Positions 10,040 through 21,339 of a stretch of DNA of 64,000 nt are shown one piece after another. The stretch lies in the NCBI GenBank assembly GCA_020698575.1, contig CM036239.1:46589763-46653762 (forward strand). Direction: 5' to 3'. Both the position numbers and the translations under genes were made by a program. The DNA is from Bostrychus sinensis. Taxonomy: Eukaryota; Chordata; Actinopteri; Gobiiformes; Eleotridae. The notes below the pieces were generated by a model. The model made no database searches. It saw only the letters and a program-made list of their open reading frames with translations, and was not told the DNA's origin. How positions within the stretch are numbered: position 1 is the first letter of the stretch; every line of letters starts with the position of its first letter.

Positions 10040-10145
10040 ATAGGCATAAACCAGTACTAGACCAGGAATGAATGAGTAATAAACTAGGACTAACCCAGGT
10101 CTAAACCAGGAGTAAAACAGGTTTGAAACTGGTCTAAACTAGAAC
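10040..10145 (+). repeat. Diverged accaggactaaa-type array
   Basis: Successive ~12-bp units such as accaggaatgaa, ctaggactaac, ccaggtctaaa and ccaggagtaaa. The array is split from a second block at 10370-10440 by the fold-back element at 10183-10345. Confidence 0.7.
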
Positions 10146-10182
10146 TAAACTAAATTGAATATCTACATTAGTTAAATGACTT

Positions 10183-10345
10183 GAATTCAGATTATTAATT
10201 TTGACTAGTTTCAAGATATTTCTTCTTATTTCAAACTAAATTATCTACCAATGAAACTAATTTTGCTTGAAATATCTTTAAACAAGTCAAAAATAATAGC
10301 AAATTGAACTAATCATTAATATTCTGAATTGGACTCTGGTAGATA
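10183..10345. mobile_element. Fold-back MITE
   Basis: Two arms are inverted about a centre near 10260. Left ttgaattcagattattaat pairs with attaatattctgaattgg, and left gactagtttcaagatattt pairs with aaatatctttaaacaagtc. It sits inside the accaggactaaa array, so it inserted after that array formed. Confidence 0.65.
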
Positions 10346-10369
10346 CAAATTTTTTGCAGTAGACCAGGA

Positions 10370-10576
10370 CAAAACCCAGAATTAATCCAGAACTAAACCT
10401 GGACTAAACCAGAACTAAACCTGGACTACATTTCAGACTGATCAGAGATAAAACGAGGACTTTGTAAACTGTCAGATTAAAGACAATAACTGTTGTGATT
10501 AATTTTGTTTTCCTGCGATGCTGTGGTCAATATTAAAAAACAAAAGCTAAATTTGTGATATATAATGCAGCCCTAT
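10370..10576 (+). mobile_element. accaggactaaa array plus right end of a family F-like MITE
   Basis: Units ccagaactaaacctggact repeat at 10378-10435. The segment ends with gatatataatgcagcccta (to 10576), the right terminus type of family F elements. The array appears to be an internal component of the MITE. Confidence 0.5.
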
Positions 10577-11039
10577 ACTTGTAAGGCATGCATATTATCA
10601 AGAGCACAGGCTGCTTGTGTATTGTGAAGCTGATTTCACTTTAACTGTGAGAAATTCCTGTTCTCTCATCTAGAGTAGTAACAGAGTGTTGAAATGTGGA
10701 TGTACAGAGCTCATTATCAGTGTGTGAACCATGCAGCGCTCACCTTTTTACCTCCAGTCTCTCAGACCTCCATAATCCACCTCAGCGCACTGCAATTAGT
10801 ATCATCTGTATTCAGTAAGACTCATCATCAGCTGTGGTCAGCGAAGGGCTCCTTGAGGCTGGGAGACGATGTTACTGCTACGTTCAACAAGGATATGGAT
10901 AGAGTTAGTTTTATATTTTTACATAGACAATTGTGCTTGTTATAAAGTATACATTTGAAGCACAAAAGACATATACAACTTGGTTTAATTCCCTCATCTT
11001 TAGATAATATAGTGAAAGATAATGAGAATAAAAGACCAA
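10577..11039. other. Non-repetitive stretch
   Basis: No gene supported. Segment 10690-10900 has balanced composition and few low-complexity runs, and may hold regulatory sequence; no specific site is convincing. Confidence 0.4.
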
Positions 11040-11165
11040 AAATCCATTAAAATTACTTCAGTACTTTGTGGAGCATCCTTTAACTTCTAACAAATGTTTT
11101 GGGTATTTGCTAACAACCTTCTCACACCATCTCAACTGGAATCTTTTGGCCCAAGGAGAAATGTT
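11040..11165. mobile_element. Possible degenerate DNA-transposon fragment
   Basis: tactttgtggagcatccttt followed by a tttgggtatttgctaacaa block and ttttggccca resembles a widespread fish transposon segment. The resemblance is from memory and the copy is much decayed. Confidence 0.3.
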
Positions 11166-11196
11166 TTTAAGAAGTTTGTTTGCCAATTTAGTTCTG

Positions 11197-11360
11197 GTTT
11201 AGCCTTGTTTGAGTCATTGTTCACTTTAATTATGAACCAGTTTTGACAAATTTCTGCTTAAATTAAATTGAACTTACTGTGTCAAAAAGAAATCCAAATA
11301 TTGCCAGCTACTGTCATTAGCGCGATATAAAACAGTTTTCTAATATTATGCAGGTCTAGT
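11197..11360 (+). mobile_element. Degenerate family F MITE, right half
   Basis: It shares with 8356-8806, in the same order, ttagccttgttt, then gaacttactgtgtcaaaaag and aatattgcc. It ends in a decayed terminus (tattatgcaggtctagtac). Confidence 0.5.
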
Positions 11361-12747
11361 ACATGCAGGTCATGTCCTTGTATGTTTAAACAACAATATC
11401 TATTAGAGTGAATTCAATGTCCAACAGTTGTTTTTAATACAAATCTCCTCAAGTGATGACAGACCAAACTGACCTTCTCAGTATCTATGAACCATAGATT
11501 GGGAGCCTGCGATCCCTCTAAACCCACACTGTGTTGTTGTGCACAACATGACTGACAGTGGTAAATATCAATTACAATGTTATTGGCAATAAAGGTGATA
11601 CAGTAACTCTAGCCGCTTGTGGCTCCTACATCCTGACTATAATGGAGACATGAATTCAGGCTGTCTACAAGAGCACGGATGGTAGCTGGTGTTATCTAAT
11701 GTCAGTAAGCAGGATGCTTCTAGTGAACACTTTTTTAATTTTGACTTGCGATCCTTTAGAGATAGGACAGTTGATGTGAATGCTTTTGAAATTTAGAAGT
11801 TGACACACTTAACTACAGTTAAATATCCAGCCTGTGTTTTAACCACAAAGGTGGTTAAAACCTTTAATACATGTTTTTTTTTTTTTTTTTTTTTACATTT
11901 AGTTACATACACACATTATTTTTCATAGCACATTTGTTCCTTTATTTTCTATTTCAATTATTAAAGATATTTTTATCTCTGTTTTTTTTTTTTTTTTTTT
12001 GAAAAGTGCTGAGAAGGTTTGGCTGAGGGCGGGCCCAGAGCCAGTCAGAGGCGGCCTGAATGTGGACCAGACCATGTCAGAGGGGGACTTGGGTTTAGCA
12101 AGCTTTGTTTGTTGCTTAGTTTATTTTGGTTTCCCCCTATGTGTTTGACCGATATTTGCTAGTCTGGCCCAAGGACTATTTAACGCTCTGCACCCAGACA
12201 CGTCGCCGGTGACAAGTGAAGACATGTTTTATTAAAATTAAAATATCTCTGTAACCATGAGCAGTAGTTACTTAGTTTTTTCCCTCCAGTGCAAGCTAAT
12301 GTTAGCGTTGTTTGAATGCTGCTTTTGATATCTTTGTACTGGAGGTCATTTTATGGCATCTGAGAGTTTAGTGTCTTTTGGGGACATTTTAGAGTTAAGC
12401 GCCATCTAGAGGATGGACACAAATTTTGCACATTTCTGATAAAGATTATGTCAAAACCAATTGTTTTATATCAATAGCTTTCATTAGCTTTTACTGTAGT
12501 TGCCACTATGTCGGCAAAAGCATAGTTGGGTGCTGAGATTTCTTTTTTGTGCATATGATGTAAAAACTTGGACCTACAGTGTTCTACTTTGTTATTGCAC
12601 TTTTATTTTTATCTATAATAGTTATATACTTTAATGAAAATCGGATTCCTTTGTTCATTTGTATTTATTTTTCTCTTGTATTTTCTAATCTAAAACAGTT
12701 GTTTACCCCCAGGGCGCCTGGCACTTTTTTGAAATAAATGTATTTAG
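11361..12747. other. Non-coding stretch with T-tracts and a possible LTR-like segment
   Basis: Poly-T runs lie at 11874-11894 and 11982-12000. Segment 12020-12240 has a TATA-like tatttaacgctc, a GC-rich cgtcgccggtgac and then attaaaattaaaat, an arrangement reminiscent of an LTR; no second LTR or primer-binding site was found. A near-consensus CTCF motif is at 12399-12412. Confidence 0.4.
12399..12412 (-). promoter_or_regulatory. CTCF-like core motif
   Basis: The minus strand reads CCTCTAGATGGCGC, a close match to the CTCF core with the typical AGATGGCGC ending. It lies outside any recognised repeat. Confidence 0.4.
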
Positions 12748-13180
12748 TAGGGCTGCACGATATGGAGAAAACATGCGATATTGGATAACTATGTTGAAAA
12801 TTGCGATAACGATATTATTGCGATATTTTAAAATAGAGCCTACTTTTCGAGCATAGTAAGTTAAAGTCACTACATTTCACAAAAATGTAAGTTCCTGTAT
12901 TTACAAGTCAAAACAGCGACAAAATCAAAACTTAACACAGACTAAACCAGGAATAAAACAAGGTTAAGTTGTGACTAAATTAATTAAATTACCACTAAAA
13001 CTGGACTTTTTAAACATTTTTATTTAGTCACAACACATGTTCTTTTAAGGCTCTGGTGGAAAATGATTCTTCAGTGTAAATCTCTGTCAGATCTCTGTCA
13101 TATTTAGATTCTTGCGATACGGATATTGCGTTTGATGATATTGCGATAACGATCATTTTGTGATATATTGTGCAACCCTA
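12748..13180 (-). mobile_element. hAT-type MITE, family F copy 2
   Basis: The ends tagggctgcacgatatgg and tgatatattgtgcaaccct(a) are inverted repeats. Flanking 8-mers gtatttag (12740-12747) and gtatgtag (13181-13188) match at 7 of 8 positions, a TSD with one mutation. The element aligns over its whole length with the reverse complement of 8356-8806. An internal cagactaaaccaggaataaa belongs to the accaggactaaa unit class. Confidence 0.88.
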
Positions 13181-14719
13181 GTATGTAGAATGCAAATAGT
13201 TATACCTACACTGTTTTTATTTGATATTGCACCTAACAATATATATACTATACATTGTAGTTTATTCATCAAAAGGTTTATAACCATTTATTTTTGTGAT
13301 TTTCAATAGGAGAGATTTTGTTTTTTATTTTTGCAGTTTTTTTTTTTTCCTTTTGTCTTTTTAGAAATGTTGGTAATTTAATTCTCAACTGACATACAAT
13401 CAGCACACACAGACTTAAATTTCAGGTTGTTCTGGAAAAAAAAGGTATAAGTAGCATCTCTTTGGATCATGGGAGTGAAATTTTATAGCCCTATTTATAA
13501 AAAAAAAAGTCTTGAAAGACAGGTTGCCTGCATGTTCCATTTGGTTAGGTCAGTTTTGTTGCATTAGGACATTCTGTTCCTTGCAAAGTTGTATTACTTT
13601 GACCTTTTAGGCCTATATATTGTTGTCCAATAAAGCCTATTTTTGTGGTTTATGACCTTTGTCCTTTTGCTTTACTGCTTGGTCCCTAACACAGCCATCG
13701 CTCTTAACATCAAAACACGTCTCATTTTAAATAATACATAAGCCTTTTCTCCTATTTCTATTCTCTTGTCTTGTGCTCTTGTGTAATCCCTCTTCTCCAG
13801 TGTTACTTGGACATCAAGCTCATTCTCATTGCTTTGCATTGCCCAACGCAACAGCAAATCCCACGGATAATCTCATTTAAAGATTTTACTGGAGGCTGTA
13901 TCCTTTTCACATTACTTTATGGATGATCCTAAGCAAAACCGTAGAGCCCTTATTTGTTTGGCAGCCACCAGTGATGCAGCCTTCATGTAAACACTGGTTT
14001 TGTTTTGTTTTCTGAGCATGCCAGCACTAGGTGTGGGCAAAGGGGGGATGTCTGAGGGCTTAGGACCACCCCCTGCCTTCCCAAAATGAACCACAGCATG
14101 ACAGATGTGATCACAGGTTCCACATAAAATGACGGGACGCTTGCTAAAGGTTAATGTCATGCTTGCACCGTGATTGAAATTCATAAATCTGAAAAGAAAG
14201 AGGCTAGGGGCAGCTTTGGGGAAGTGTGTGAAAGTCAGATTGCCTTATTGTGTCAGGTGTTTGTCCTCTGCTGCCCACCGTATGACTGTGATTGCTGTAT
14301 AACAGATCAGGCAGACATATGCGGTCGGTGTCATAGTGTCAGATTAGTGTAGGGCAGCGCTGGCAGGCAGAGTGTGTTGATGATGACCCAGAGGTTAAAG
14401 GTCATGTTTATCACAGCAGCCACTGCAGGAACAGGATGTTGGAGCTCATCTGGAAAATGACCCACAATACTAAAAATGACATATCGCAAGCTAGCAGAGA
14501 GTAACCCAAGTGCTGCGTGGCAGGTGTAGGATCAGAGTTAAGTCTGTGTGCTGGCTCAAACAGTCAGGTATTCTCTAATGATATTTTTACTCTGTACAAA
14601 GTATCACTGTATTGTGCAATTTTATCATAGACAGCAGAAATAATTGACCATAGAAGGAACTGTTTATGAGGAAGATGTGAGGATTGGCTTCAAGCAGCTT
14701 GGCTCCCACTAGTTCTCAG
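13181..14719. other. Non-coding stretch
   Basis: T-rich tracts near 13340, otherwise no recognised repeat. Short open frames at 13672-13857 and 13912-14352 carry no known domain. Confidence 0.5.
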
Positions 14720-14721
14720 AG

Positions 14722-14836
14722 GTGCATTAGGTACTCAAAATCTGTAGTCAAGTAAAAGTACTGTTAACCAAAAATAACATTACTCTAGTAGAAGTTAAAC
14801 AAAAACATACTTAAATAAAAGTACAAAAGTAATGGG
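14722..14836 (+). mobile_element. Degenerate family E-like fragment
   Basis: ggtactcaaaatctgtagtc followed by aagtaaaagtact and further aaagtac repeats resembles family E (54990-55542; also 4386-4497, which shares actcaaaatctgta). Neither terminus is intact. Confidence 0.45.
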
Positions 14837-14919
14837 TGAAGTAGAAAATCAAAGTTTCAGCAAAAGATTCTTCTTCTTCTTGAGTACAACTACAGTACAT
14901 AGATCTGTGACACATAGAC

Positions 14920-15282
14920 CAGTGGCTCCCAAACTTTTCTCAGTCAGGGTTAGTTTTCTTGTGCACTTTAAGCACTGTGCACACATCACTTACCTGTATT
15001 CTTGGTGGGCAACACCAGTTTACTTTAAAAAGAAAGAAATCTACCAAACATCTACTGTGTGTAGAATATAATGAATATATCTATCCATTTTTGTATGAAC
15101 CATTACCAAGCATTAATATGCTGAACACTAAAGGGTATGTGCATTTTTGTTAACGTGAGAAGGCACCTCAGACTGTAGGTTTATTTATATTTGAGTCTCT
15201 TTTTTTTCTTTCTTTTTTGTGCACCATCTTAGTCTTTTTGCTTACTCTTGCCAGTACCCGTACCACAGTTTGGGAACCACTG
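14920..15282. mobile_element. hAT (Charlie-like) MITE, family D copy 1
   Basis: The ends cagtggctcccaaactttt and accacagtttgggaaccactg (last 20 shown in effect) are inverted repeats. Flanking acatagac (14912-14919) and acatagat (15283-15290) are an 8-bp TSD with one mismatch. Related right ends occur at about 24660-24703 and 29200-29241, and an inverted one at 53636. No coding capacity. Confidence 0.85.
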
Positions 15283-15529
15283 ACATAGATGTTCATATAG
15301 ATCACCACCAATAAAACCAAGCCGATCAATAGACAAAATTTATCTTGTTCAACTGAGCATCACAAGTTTAGCAGAGTTACTTTGTTATTACGACTAATGG
15401 CTACTAGAATCTTTGGCTATGTGGAATGTGGAATAAACTTTGTCACTGCCATGCATTTCTCACACATTAAGCATAAAGAGAGACATCTGGACAGTTTACC
15501 TGTACAATATTAAACAAGCTGTCACGCCA

Positions 15530-15700
15530 TCTTAAAATATTAATCATTTAAAATGCACCAGAATACAGGAAATTACAGATGTTTCATTCAGATTTTTCTG
15601 GGGGAGGACCCCTTCACCCCCCCTGCCTTATTTTGTCCCAGTCCCCTGTCTGTTACACACATGGCCACTATTGACCCCTTTAATGGCAAAGAGAGATCTT
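15530..15700 (-). repeat. Inverted partner of 18650-18830
   Basis: It contains gcaccagaatacaggaaatt, ctgggggaggacccc and cccctgtctgttacac, each found reverse-complemented at 18650-18830. The ccccc-rich phrase resembles an internal part of a fish hAT element, but the termini are not visible. Confidence 0.65.
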
Positions 15701-16865
15701 ATAATAATGCTTAGATATATTCTATCAAATGGCTTTTGTTACCATGATTTTTGGTTTGAAGTAAACAATTACAGCCTATATAGGGCCCTGAGTTGTCCCT
15801 CTCACCTAGGGCCCCTATGGAGTCTAGGAACAGCTCTGCAAGGGACTTAACATAGAGACACAGAACAATTTGCAGCTGATTTGCCTGGGCTGGAGTCAGA
15901 GGGAGAGTCATTCTCCAACTGTGATCCATTTGCATTAAACCCTTGCATGAAGAAGAAAGATTTTCTTTTTAGAAGTTTTTCTTGTTCAACCTTTGGACTT
16001 TTTTTTTTTTCTTGAATTTTTAGGTACATATTTTGACCTACATTCTGTACATAGACAAGTGATACTACACATTGCACCTTTAAAGAGTATGTTCACCATA
16101 AGATGCTTAAAAAGTTGGGAAACATTTCTCAAAGCGAAAGTTGACATACCCTCATTTATTAGCCGTTATCCATGTGCTATAAAGGTCAGTGGAGCAGGGA
16201 GCAGCACCATGGCGCTTCAACATTCACAGCAAAGTCTAGACTTGGCTATATTTTCAGTCTTGTCCCAGTGACATCCAAATGGCAGGAGTTTTGAGAAATT
16301 GCCTCGGAGTTGTCGCTCTCACACCAACATGATGAAACCGCTCTGCCACTTCTGCACCGAGCCTCAGGCAACATGCCGCTATACTCTGCCTTCCCTTTAG
16401 AAAAAAATAGGGCTGAACTGTCAATGAACTTTACACACACACGCATTTACATACTTCCCTCACCTTTGTGCGCGTCTCCTGGTACCTCAAACATTCAGCT
16501 ACAAATGGGTTAGCATTATCTAAGTAAGTGCGCTGCTCCCTGTAGTCTTTGATGAATCTGAGTTTAACCTAGATTTATTCAGCTTCAAATATAAAGAGGT
16601 ACCTCCATGTCGAGTGCCGCTTCCTCGGTTTGACATCTTCCTTCACTCGTCCCAAAAGACCACAGCAACCTTCGTGTTATGCGGGGGGTAACAATAGTTT
16701 TGGATTTTGAAGCTCAGGCACTGGTGTTAAAGCCATGCAGACGTGAGCAGAAAGAGTTAAGAGTTGACAAGTTGTGAGCTGAAACTGTAAAATGTGTCTA
16801 GTTTGTCAAATTTTTACTCTTTAACCTCAGAGATTAGCTGCATTACCCTGTCCCTAATCATTGGG
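15701..16865. other. Non-coding stretch
   Basis: No gene or repeat recognised. A T-run lies at 15999-16010. Confidence 0.5.
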
Positions 16866-16918
16866 TCATAATAATAATGAGGAGAAGAAGGAGAAGGAGA
16901 AGAAGAAGAAGAAGAAGA
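16866..16918. repeat. Purine-rich (GAA)n/(GGA)n tract
   Basis: ataataat leads into gaggagaagaaggagaagg and then repeated gaa triplets. The tract is all purine for about 40 bases, so it is a candidate for triplex (H-DNA) formation. Confidence 0.9.
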
Positions 16919-17932
16919 GTCTCATATTATCATTTTGTGACATTCAATACAGTGTAAATAAGTGGTAAATGTGCAATTAAGGAAAGACAAAAATTATGTT
17001 GAATATAAAATGACAAACATAACATTTTTGCTAATTGCATTTATACTGTACCGACTCATACGTCCATACGTTGTTCAGCGAAATAATATTAGTTTGTTTG
17101 CCGTTTTATTGACGATGGATAATTCTTCATCAGAGCTTTCATTACTTTTATCAGCAGATGATGAACAGCTCTTGGTACAGATGGACAAACTCTCCTCAGC
17201 TGTGATTAATACTTTAAGACGAATGAATGAATTTACTAGCTGAACGGAGGACCACCACAACACTGATCACGTCACCTGCCATTTACAATAGTTACTAACT
17301 CAGAGTCTAAAGTTCATTTTGTCTCCTCAGCTCCCTACTCTTCTGGTCTGAGTGTTAAGTGTCTTTGACAGGGCCTGTTTCCTCCTCTGGTCGCTCCTGT
17401 CTGTCTCTCCTAATCCGAACAGACAGGACTGAAGTGAGACGAACTCTCCCTCTTACACAGTCACCCATTTATGTCCAACAAATTTAACATTTCTTATCCA
17501 TCAGTCATCTCTGTCATTTTGACTATAGACCAGCAAGGCAAGTTTTTAGAGGATTTTGTCCATCTGACTTTTTTTTTTTTTTACAAGTAAAAAGTGTATT
17601 CTGTTCCTGCTTTTTCTTGTATTTTGACAGTGTTATGAAGTATGACTTGTGATTCATCTGTTTTTAATGTGCTCCACAGTCCTTGCTTTTATCTGCCATA
17701 ATTTAGAAAATGATGGTAATGGTTTCCAACCATCTTTTCTTCTTTTATGTGTGAGGGCTTATTTTGCCGCTCTGAATGCTACAAGCCTTTGTTGTGACAA
17801 ATCCAAATTAGAGTTGGACTTATTTTGTCTGAATGCATTATAGGTGTGAGTTATATGTATCTCTCACTAGGATTTGATTAGCTTGTCCTATTTCTTTTCT
17901 ATTTGATGTCTCCAGGTAGAGTTGGAGACGTG
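16919..17932. other. Non-coding stretch
   Basis: A T-tract at 17570-17582. No recognised gene; the frame at 16962-17243 has no known domain. Confidence 0.45.
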
Positions 17933-18228
17933 AGCGAGTGAGTCCATCAGAGGGACAGCTCATGTGAGATGTTTTGAAGATAAAGTCAGAGAGGCCAGAT
18001 TGACATGGTTTGATGTACAGTGGAAGGACAGTGAATATATGGGTAGAAGGATGCTGAGGTTAGAGCTGTAGGCCTAGAGGAAGACCAAAGAGGAGATTCA
18101 TGGATGTAGTGAGAGGACATGAAGTTAGTTGGTGTGACAGAAGAGGATGCAGAGGAGAGGGTTAGATGGAAGCAGAGGAGTCACTCTGGCGACCCCTTAA
18201 GGAAACAGATCAGAGAAGAAGAAGTTGT
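17933..18228 (+). pseudogene. RTE-type LINE, ORF C-terminus and 3' end
   Basis: Conceptual translation gives ESIRGTAHVRCFEDKV, then a TWFD.QWKDSEYMGRRMLR-like stretch and a K.RFMD basic segment. This is the order seen at the C-terminus of RTE-clade reverse transcriptases, and it ends in the ggcgaccccttaa 3'-end phrase. Several stops and frame breaks make it non-functional. A second piece with the same ESIRGTAHVRCF start is at 32640-32826. Confidence 0.75.
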
Positions 18229-19225
18229 TTCAATTCACTAACACTACAACCACAGTCATAGCTCAATTTAATTGGAAGCATTAGACTACTGCCAAACATC
18301 AAGCAATGCTGTTTAAAAGAATAGGCCAAACACTTTCCATTTCAACTTTTAAGAGACTCAGGCAACTGAACAATCAAGGCTGTAACAACAGACAAGACAT
18401 GAGGGTACCCCACTGACATTACTTAATAACAGTCACTTTTGTGTTATATTCTGTCTGGGCTATAAATTAAATAGCACTCCATTCAGGAAACAGGCTTTTT
18501 ATATGATCAAAAAAGATTTTTTTTAAAGTATGATATGCATATTCAAGAGCGAATCCCTTGGTTTGGTGTTGGGAGGGCAATAAACAGAAGGAAATACCAA
18601 AAGCAATTCTAAAGGGGGTCATAATATCATTAAATGTTTATATATTTTTGGTCTAGACCGGCCCCCTGTGCTGAGCATTTGTGTAACAGACAGCTTTTCA
18701 TGTAGAAGTTGATCTGAAAAAGTGTGATCATGGCAGGGGGGTTTGGGGGTCCTCCTCTAAGTAATTTTGTACAAATCAAGTGTAATTTCCTGTATTCTGG
18801 TACATTTTAAATGATGTTATAATACTTTCACCTGGCCTGGGTTGTAGTAAAAATATAGGTACAACTTATGATTTACTGTCCTACCAAGTTTATGCAAAAC
18901 ATAGTTTATAATGAGAAGTCTTTACTACAATTTAAACATGAGTTGTTTAAATAGGGACAGGTAGACTACACTGTTGCATATGGTATAACACATTTGAAAT
19001 AAAAATAAATAAAAAATAAAAAATTACATGAATAAATTTAGGTTTTTAAATAATTTTGTTTTATATATAGTCTATATATATAGTCTAGGCCTTACAAAAG
19101 CTTCTCCCTGATTCTTTGGCTGTACATTTAATTCTTAGATTTAGATTTTTGTGTAAATACAGTATGTGATCAGCACAAGTTTTTTAGATTCATTTTTTGT
19201 GGCCAAAGCCTTTATTAGTGGGCCC
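18229..19225. other. Non-coding stretch (contains inverted partner of 15530)
   Basis: Segment 18650-18830 is an inverted relative of 15530-15700. The remainder is AT-rich with no recognised element. Confidence 0.5.
18650..18830 (+). repeat. Inverted partner of 15530-15700
   Basis: It holds gtgtaacagacag, gggtttgggggtcctcctct and aatttcctgtattctggtac, complementary to the copy ~3 kb upstream. Probably the same transposon family in opposite orientation. Confidence 0.65.
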
Positions 19226-19304
19226 TCTAAACATGAAATACTCATGCAAAGGTGTCCAAAACTATTTCAAAAAGCCTTTAAAAAGTGTAAAATAGGACCT
19301 TTAA
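19226..19304 (+). mobile_element. TTAA MITE family B, right end
   Basis: It carries aaatactcatgcaaaggtgt, then ccaaaactatttcaaaaagc and aaaataggacc before TTAA (19301-19304). The same ordered phrases end the copies at 20507 and 52513. Confidence 0.7.
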
Positions 19305-20161
19305 GGTTTAAAGGCAATACGCACCGGTTTCCTTTAAACAGCACTGAATATGAAAGACAAAACAGTTTTTCCATCATATTATTGATAGATTTTAGCTCAA
19401 AACAACACTGTGTTTTGGATGTTTTCACAAGACCACAATGTAGGCTTTCTTCAGTAAAAGCTACATTTCCACGCAGCTCTTCAGCAAGACCTTGTTTAGC
19501 AATTGAATATACCGCTTGTCTAAATTAATAAGGAAAAAATGACTCTAAAGAAATGTCATTCACCCATGAAAGGTGCTCTGACACTCATCCCTCCCTGTGC
19601 ATATATTAAAGTCTATTGATTTTACAGTCATAATGGACGGGACCTTTTAATTAAGCCTGACCTCTACCTACAGGGGTCAAGAACTATATGTCAGGAGCAG
19701 GACACTGTTCTCTGTCCCGGGCTCCATCAGGGAGGTGTAGGCTGTAAAGATGAACATCCTGGCCGTTCAGGGGTCTCGGCCTGTAGTGCCTTTGGTGTTA
19801 ATTTATGTGTGATTATCCAGAGCCTGTAGAGACTGTACAGAGCTTTATGATTTATGGTGGATGCAGAGGCGATATGACCATATAAGGCACACAGAGGTTC
19901 AGATTTAAACAGAGCTGCTACAGGACAAATCTGGGCTGAGAAAAAGGCTTGGCTGTGCTTAGTTTACTTGCTTGTTTTGTTTGACATTTAAATGAATTAT
20001 GCTGTATTTTTGTCTAGTATTGTTTGTTGGCCAGTCTACTGTAAGTCTGCTACTTCTGAAGCTGTTATAATAGTTGGAATAAGTGCATGCCTTAATATGG
20101 AAGATGTTTGTCATAATAGGTCAGCTTCAGTGTTGGTAGCAACTGTGTCTTAAAGGAAACC
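19305..20161. other. Non-repetitive stretch with candidate regulatory island
   Basis: Segment 19640-19930 is balanced in composition and contains a perfect SRF CArG box. No gene supported. Confidence 0.4.
19878..19887 (+). promoter_or_regulatory. CArG box (SRF-type site)
   Basis: CCATATAAGG fits CC(A/T)6GG exactly. It lies in a non-repetitive island (19640-19930). Function is inferred only. Confidence 0.3.
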
Positions 20162-20507
20162 AATAAAGGTCACTTATTCTGGAAAATTGACTTTTTGAGG
20201 CTTTTAGCTATGTTATGATGTTGTTTCCTGGAGTTGTATTTTGTTTCATTCATGCATGTTTGAGTAATCCTGCATGCTGTTGCTAATAGCCATGCTAAAT
20301 AGCCAATTTATGCTTTGTCCAATTCCTACCAATGCCAGCAGGGGGAGCCAGACACCTAATCCAAGTATTTTCTGCAAATTAAAACAGCTCCCTAATGAAT
20401 ATATCTATACAATACATTATTTAAAGTTATAAAACATAAAATACTAACGCAAAAGTGTCCAAAATTATTTTAAAAAGCCTGAAAAAAACATAATATAGGA
20501 CCTTTAA
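20162..20507 (+). mobile_element. TTAA MITE family B copy
   Basis: From taaaggtcacttattctgg to taatataggacc plus TTAA (20504-20507). It shares gttgctaatagccatgcta, then ccagcaggggg, agacacctaatccaagtatt and aaaagtgtccaaaattattt with the copies at 26721, 51964 and (inverted) 53881. Confidence 0.8.
20336..20349 (+). promoter_or_regulatory. CTCF-like motif in MITE family B
   Basis: CCAGCAGGGGGAGC is close to the CTCF core; one late consensus position (C) is A. The same element position carries better matches at 26874 and 54048. Confidence 0.35.
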
Positions 20508-20536
20508 CTGTCATTAGCATTGCATACAATGTAAAG

Positions 20537-21071
20537 TTGTGTTAAATACCGTGCATGGAGCTGTGGTAGCCAGAGTTTTACTGCAAACAAAAATCTGGTG
20601 ATAGTATACTACAACTGTACAGTAAATTACCTTCATTTTCTCAGTACTGTACTGTAAAACAATATTTTCTTTATGTTGAACAGAGACAGTGGATTGAAGA
20701 GACTTGGCAGAATATAGACTTGTGGCAAAATCTCAAAAAGGCTCCAGATCTTACTTTAGTGTGGCTGGAATGTTAGCAGCTGTCAGCCATGTTTTTATGT
20801 TAAAATGGAGTATACTCAACAAATCTGAGGTGGTTGATACTTAATTTCAGCTTAGGCTTTGTTTGTTTATTGAATAACCCTCATCAAAATTGGATATTTT
20901 CAGTAAAGTTCAATATCTTCAAAACAAAACGAGATTTTCTTATGAAATTTTTATTGTATGTAGACATTAATACAGGATGCAGCTTTTAATTTAATGAAAA
21001 AGTTTTATACTGTCACCAGATTTTTTACAGTAACATATTGGCAACCACAGCTGCCAGTATTTTAATGTAAA
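20537..21071. mobile_element. MITE with ~70-bp terminal inverted repeats
   Basis: The left arm (20537-20609: ggagctgtggtagccag, aaaaatctggtgatagtata) is complementary to the right arm (21003-21071: tatactgtcaccagatttt, ggcaaccacagctgcc). The interior is AT-rich and non-coding. The ~70-bp arms with about 390 bp between them suggest an old DNA element of undetermined superfamily. Confidence 0.75.
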
Positions 21072-21261
21072 TACTATTTTTTATAGTGTATTATTATTAT
21101 TTTTTATACAACAGAAGGTCCAGGTCATTATTAGTTCTATTCAGCATAAATTTAACCAATTCTCACCCTCGATTTCTAGCTTTTTTGTGGCTTAATTCCT
21201 ATATGGTCTTTGTGTTTATCCTTGTTCTTTTGATTGTTTTTGTTGTATATACAAGATTTTA

Positions 21262-21330
21262 TTTTAGGGCACAGTGGTTAGTGCTCTCGACTCCCAGCAA
21301 GGAGGATGTGAGATTGGCCACACACAACTG
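21262..21330 (+). mobile_element. tRNA-SINE head fragment
   Basis: gggcacagtggttagtgctc followed by tcgactcccagcaaggagg matches the tRNA-derived head of the complete SINE at 30857-31246. The box B region is decayed, and the sequence then switches to the LINE relic at ~21340. Confidence 0.7.
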
Positions 21331-21339
21331 GAGGCCACT

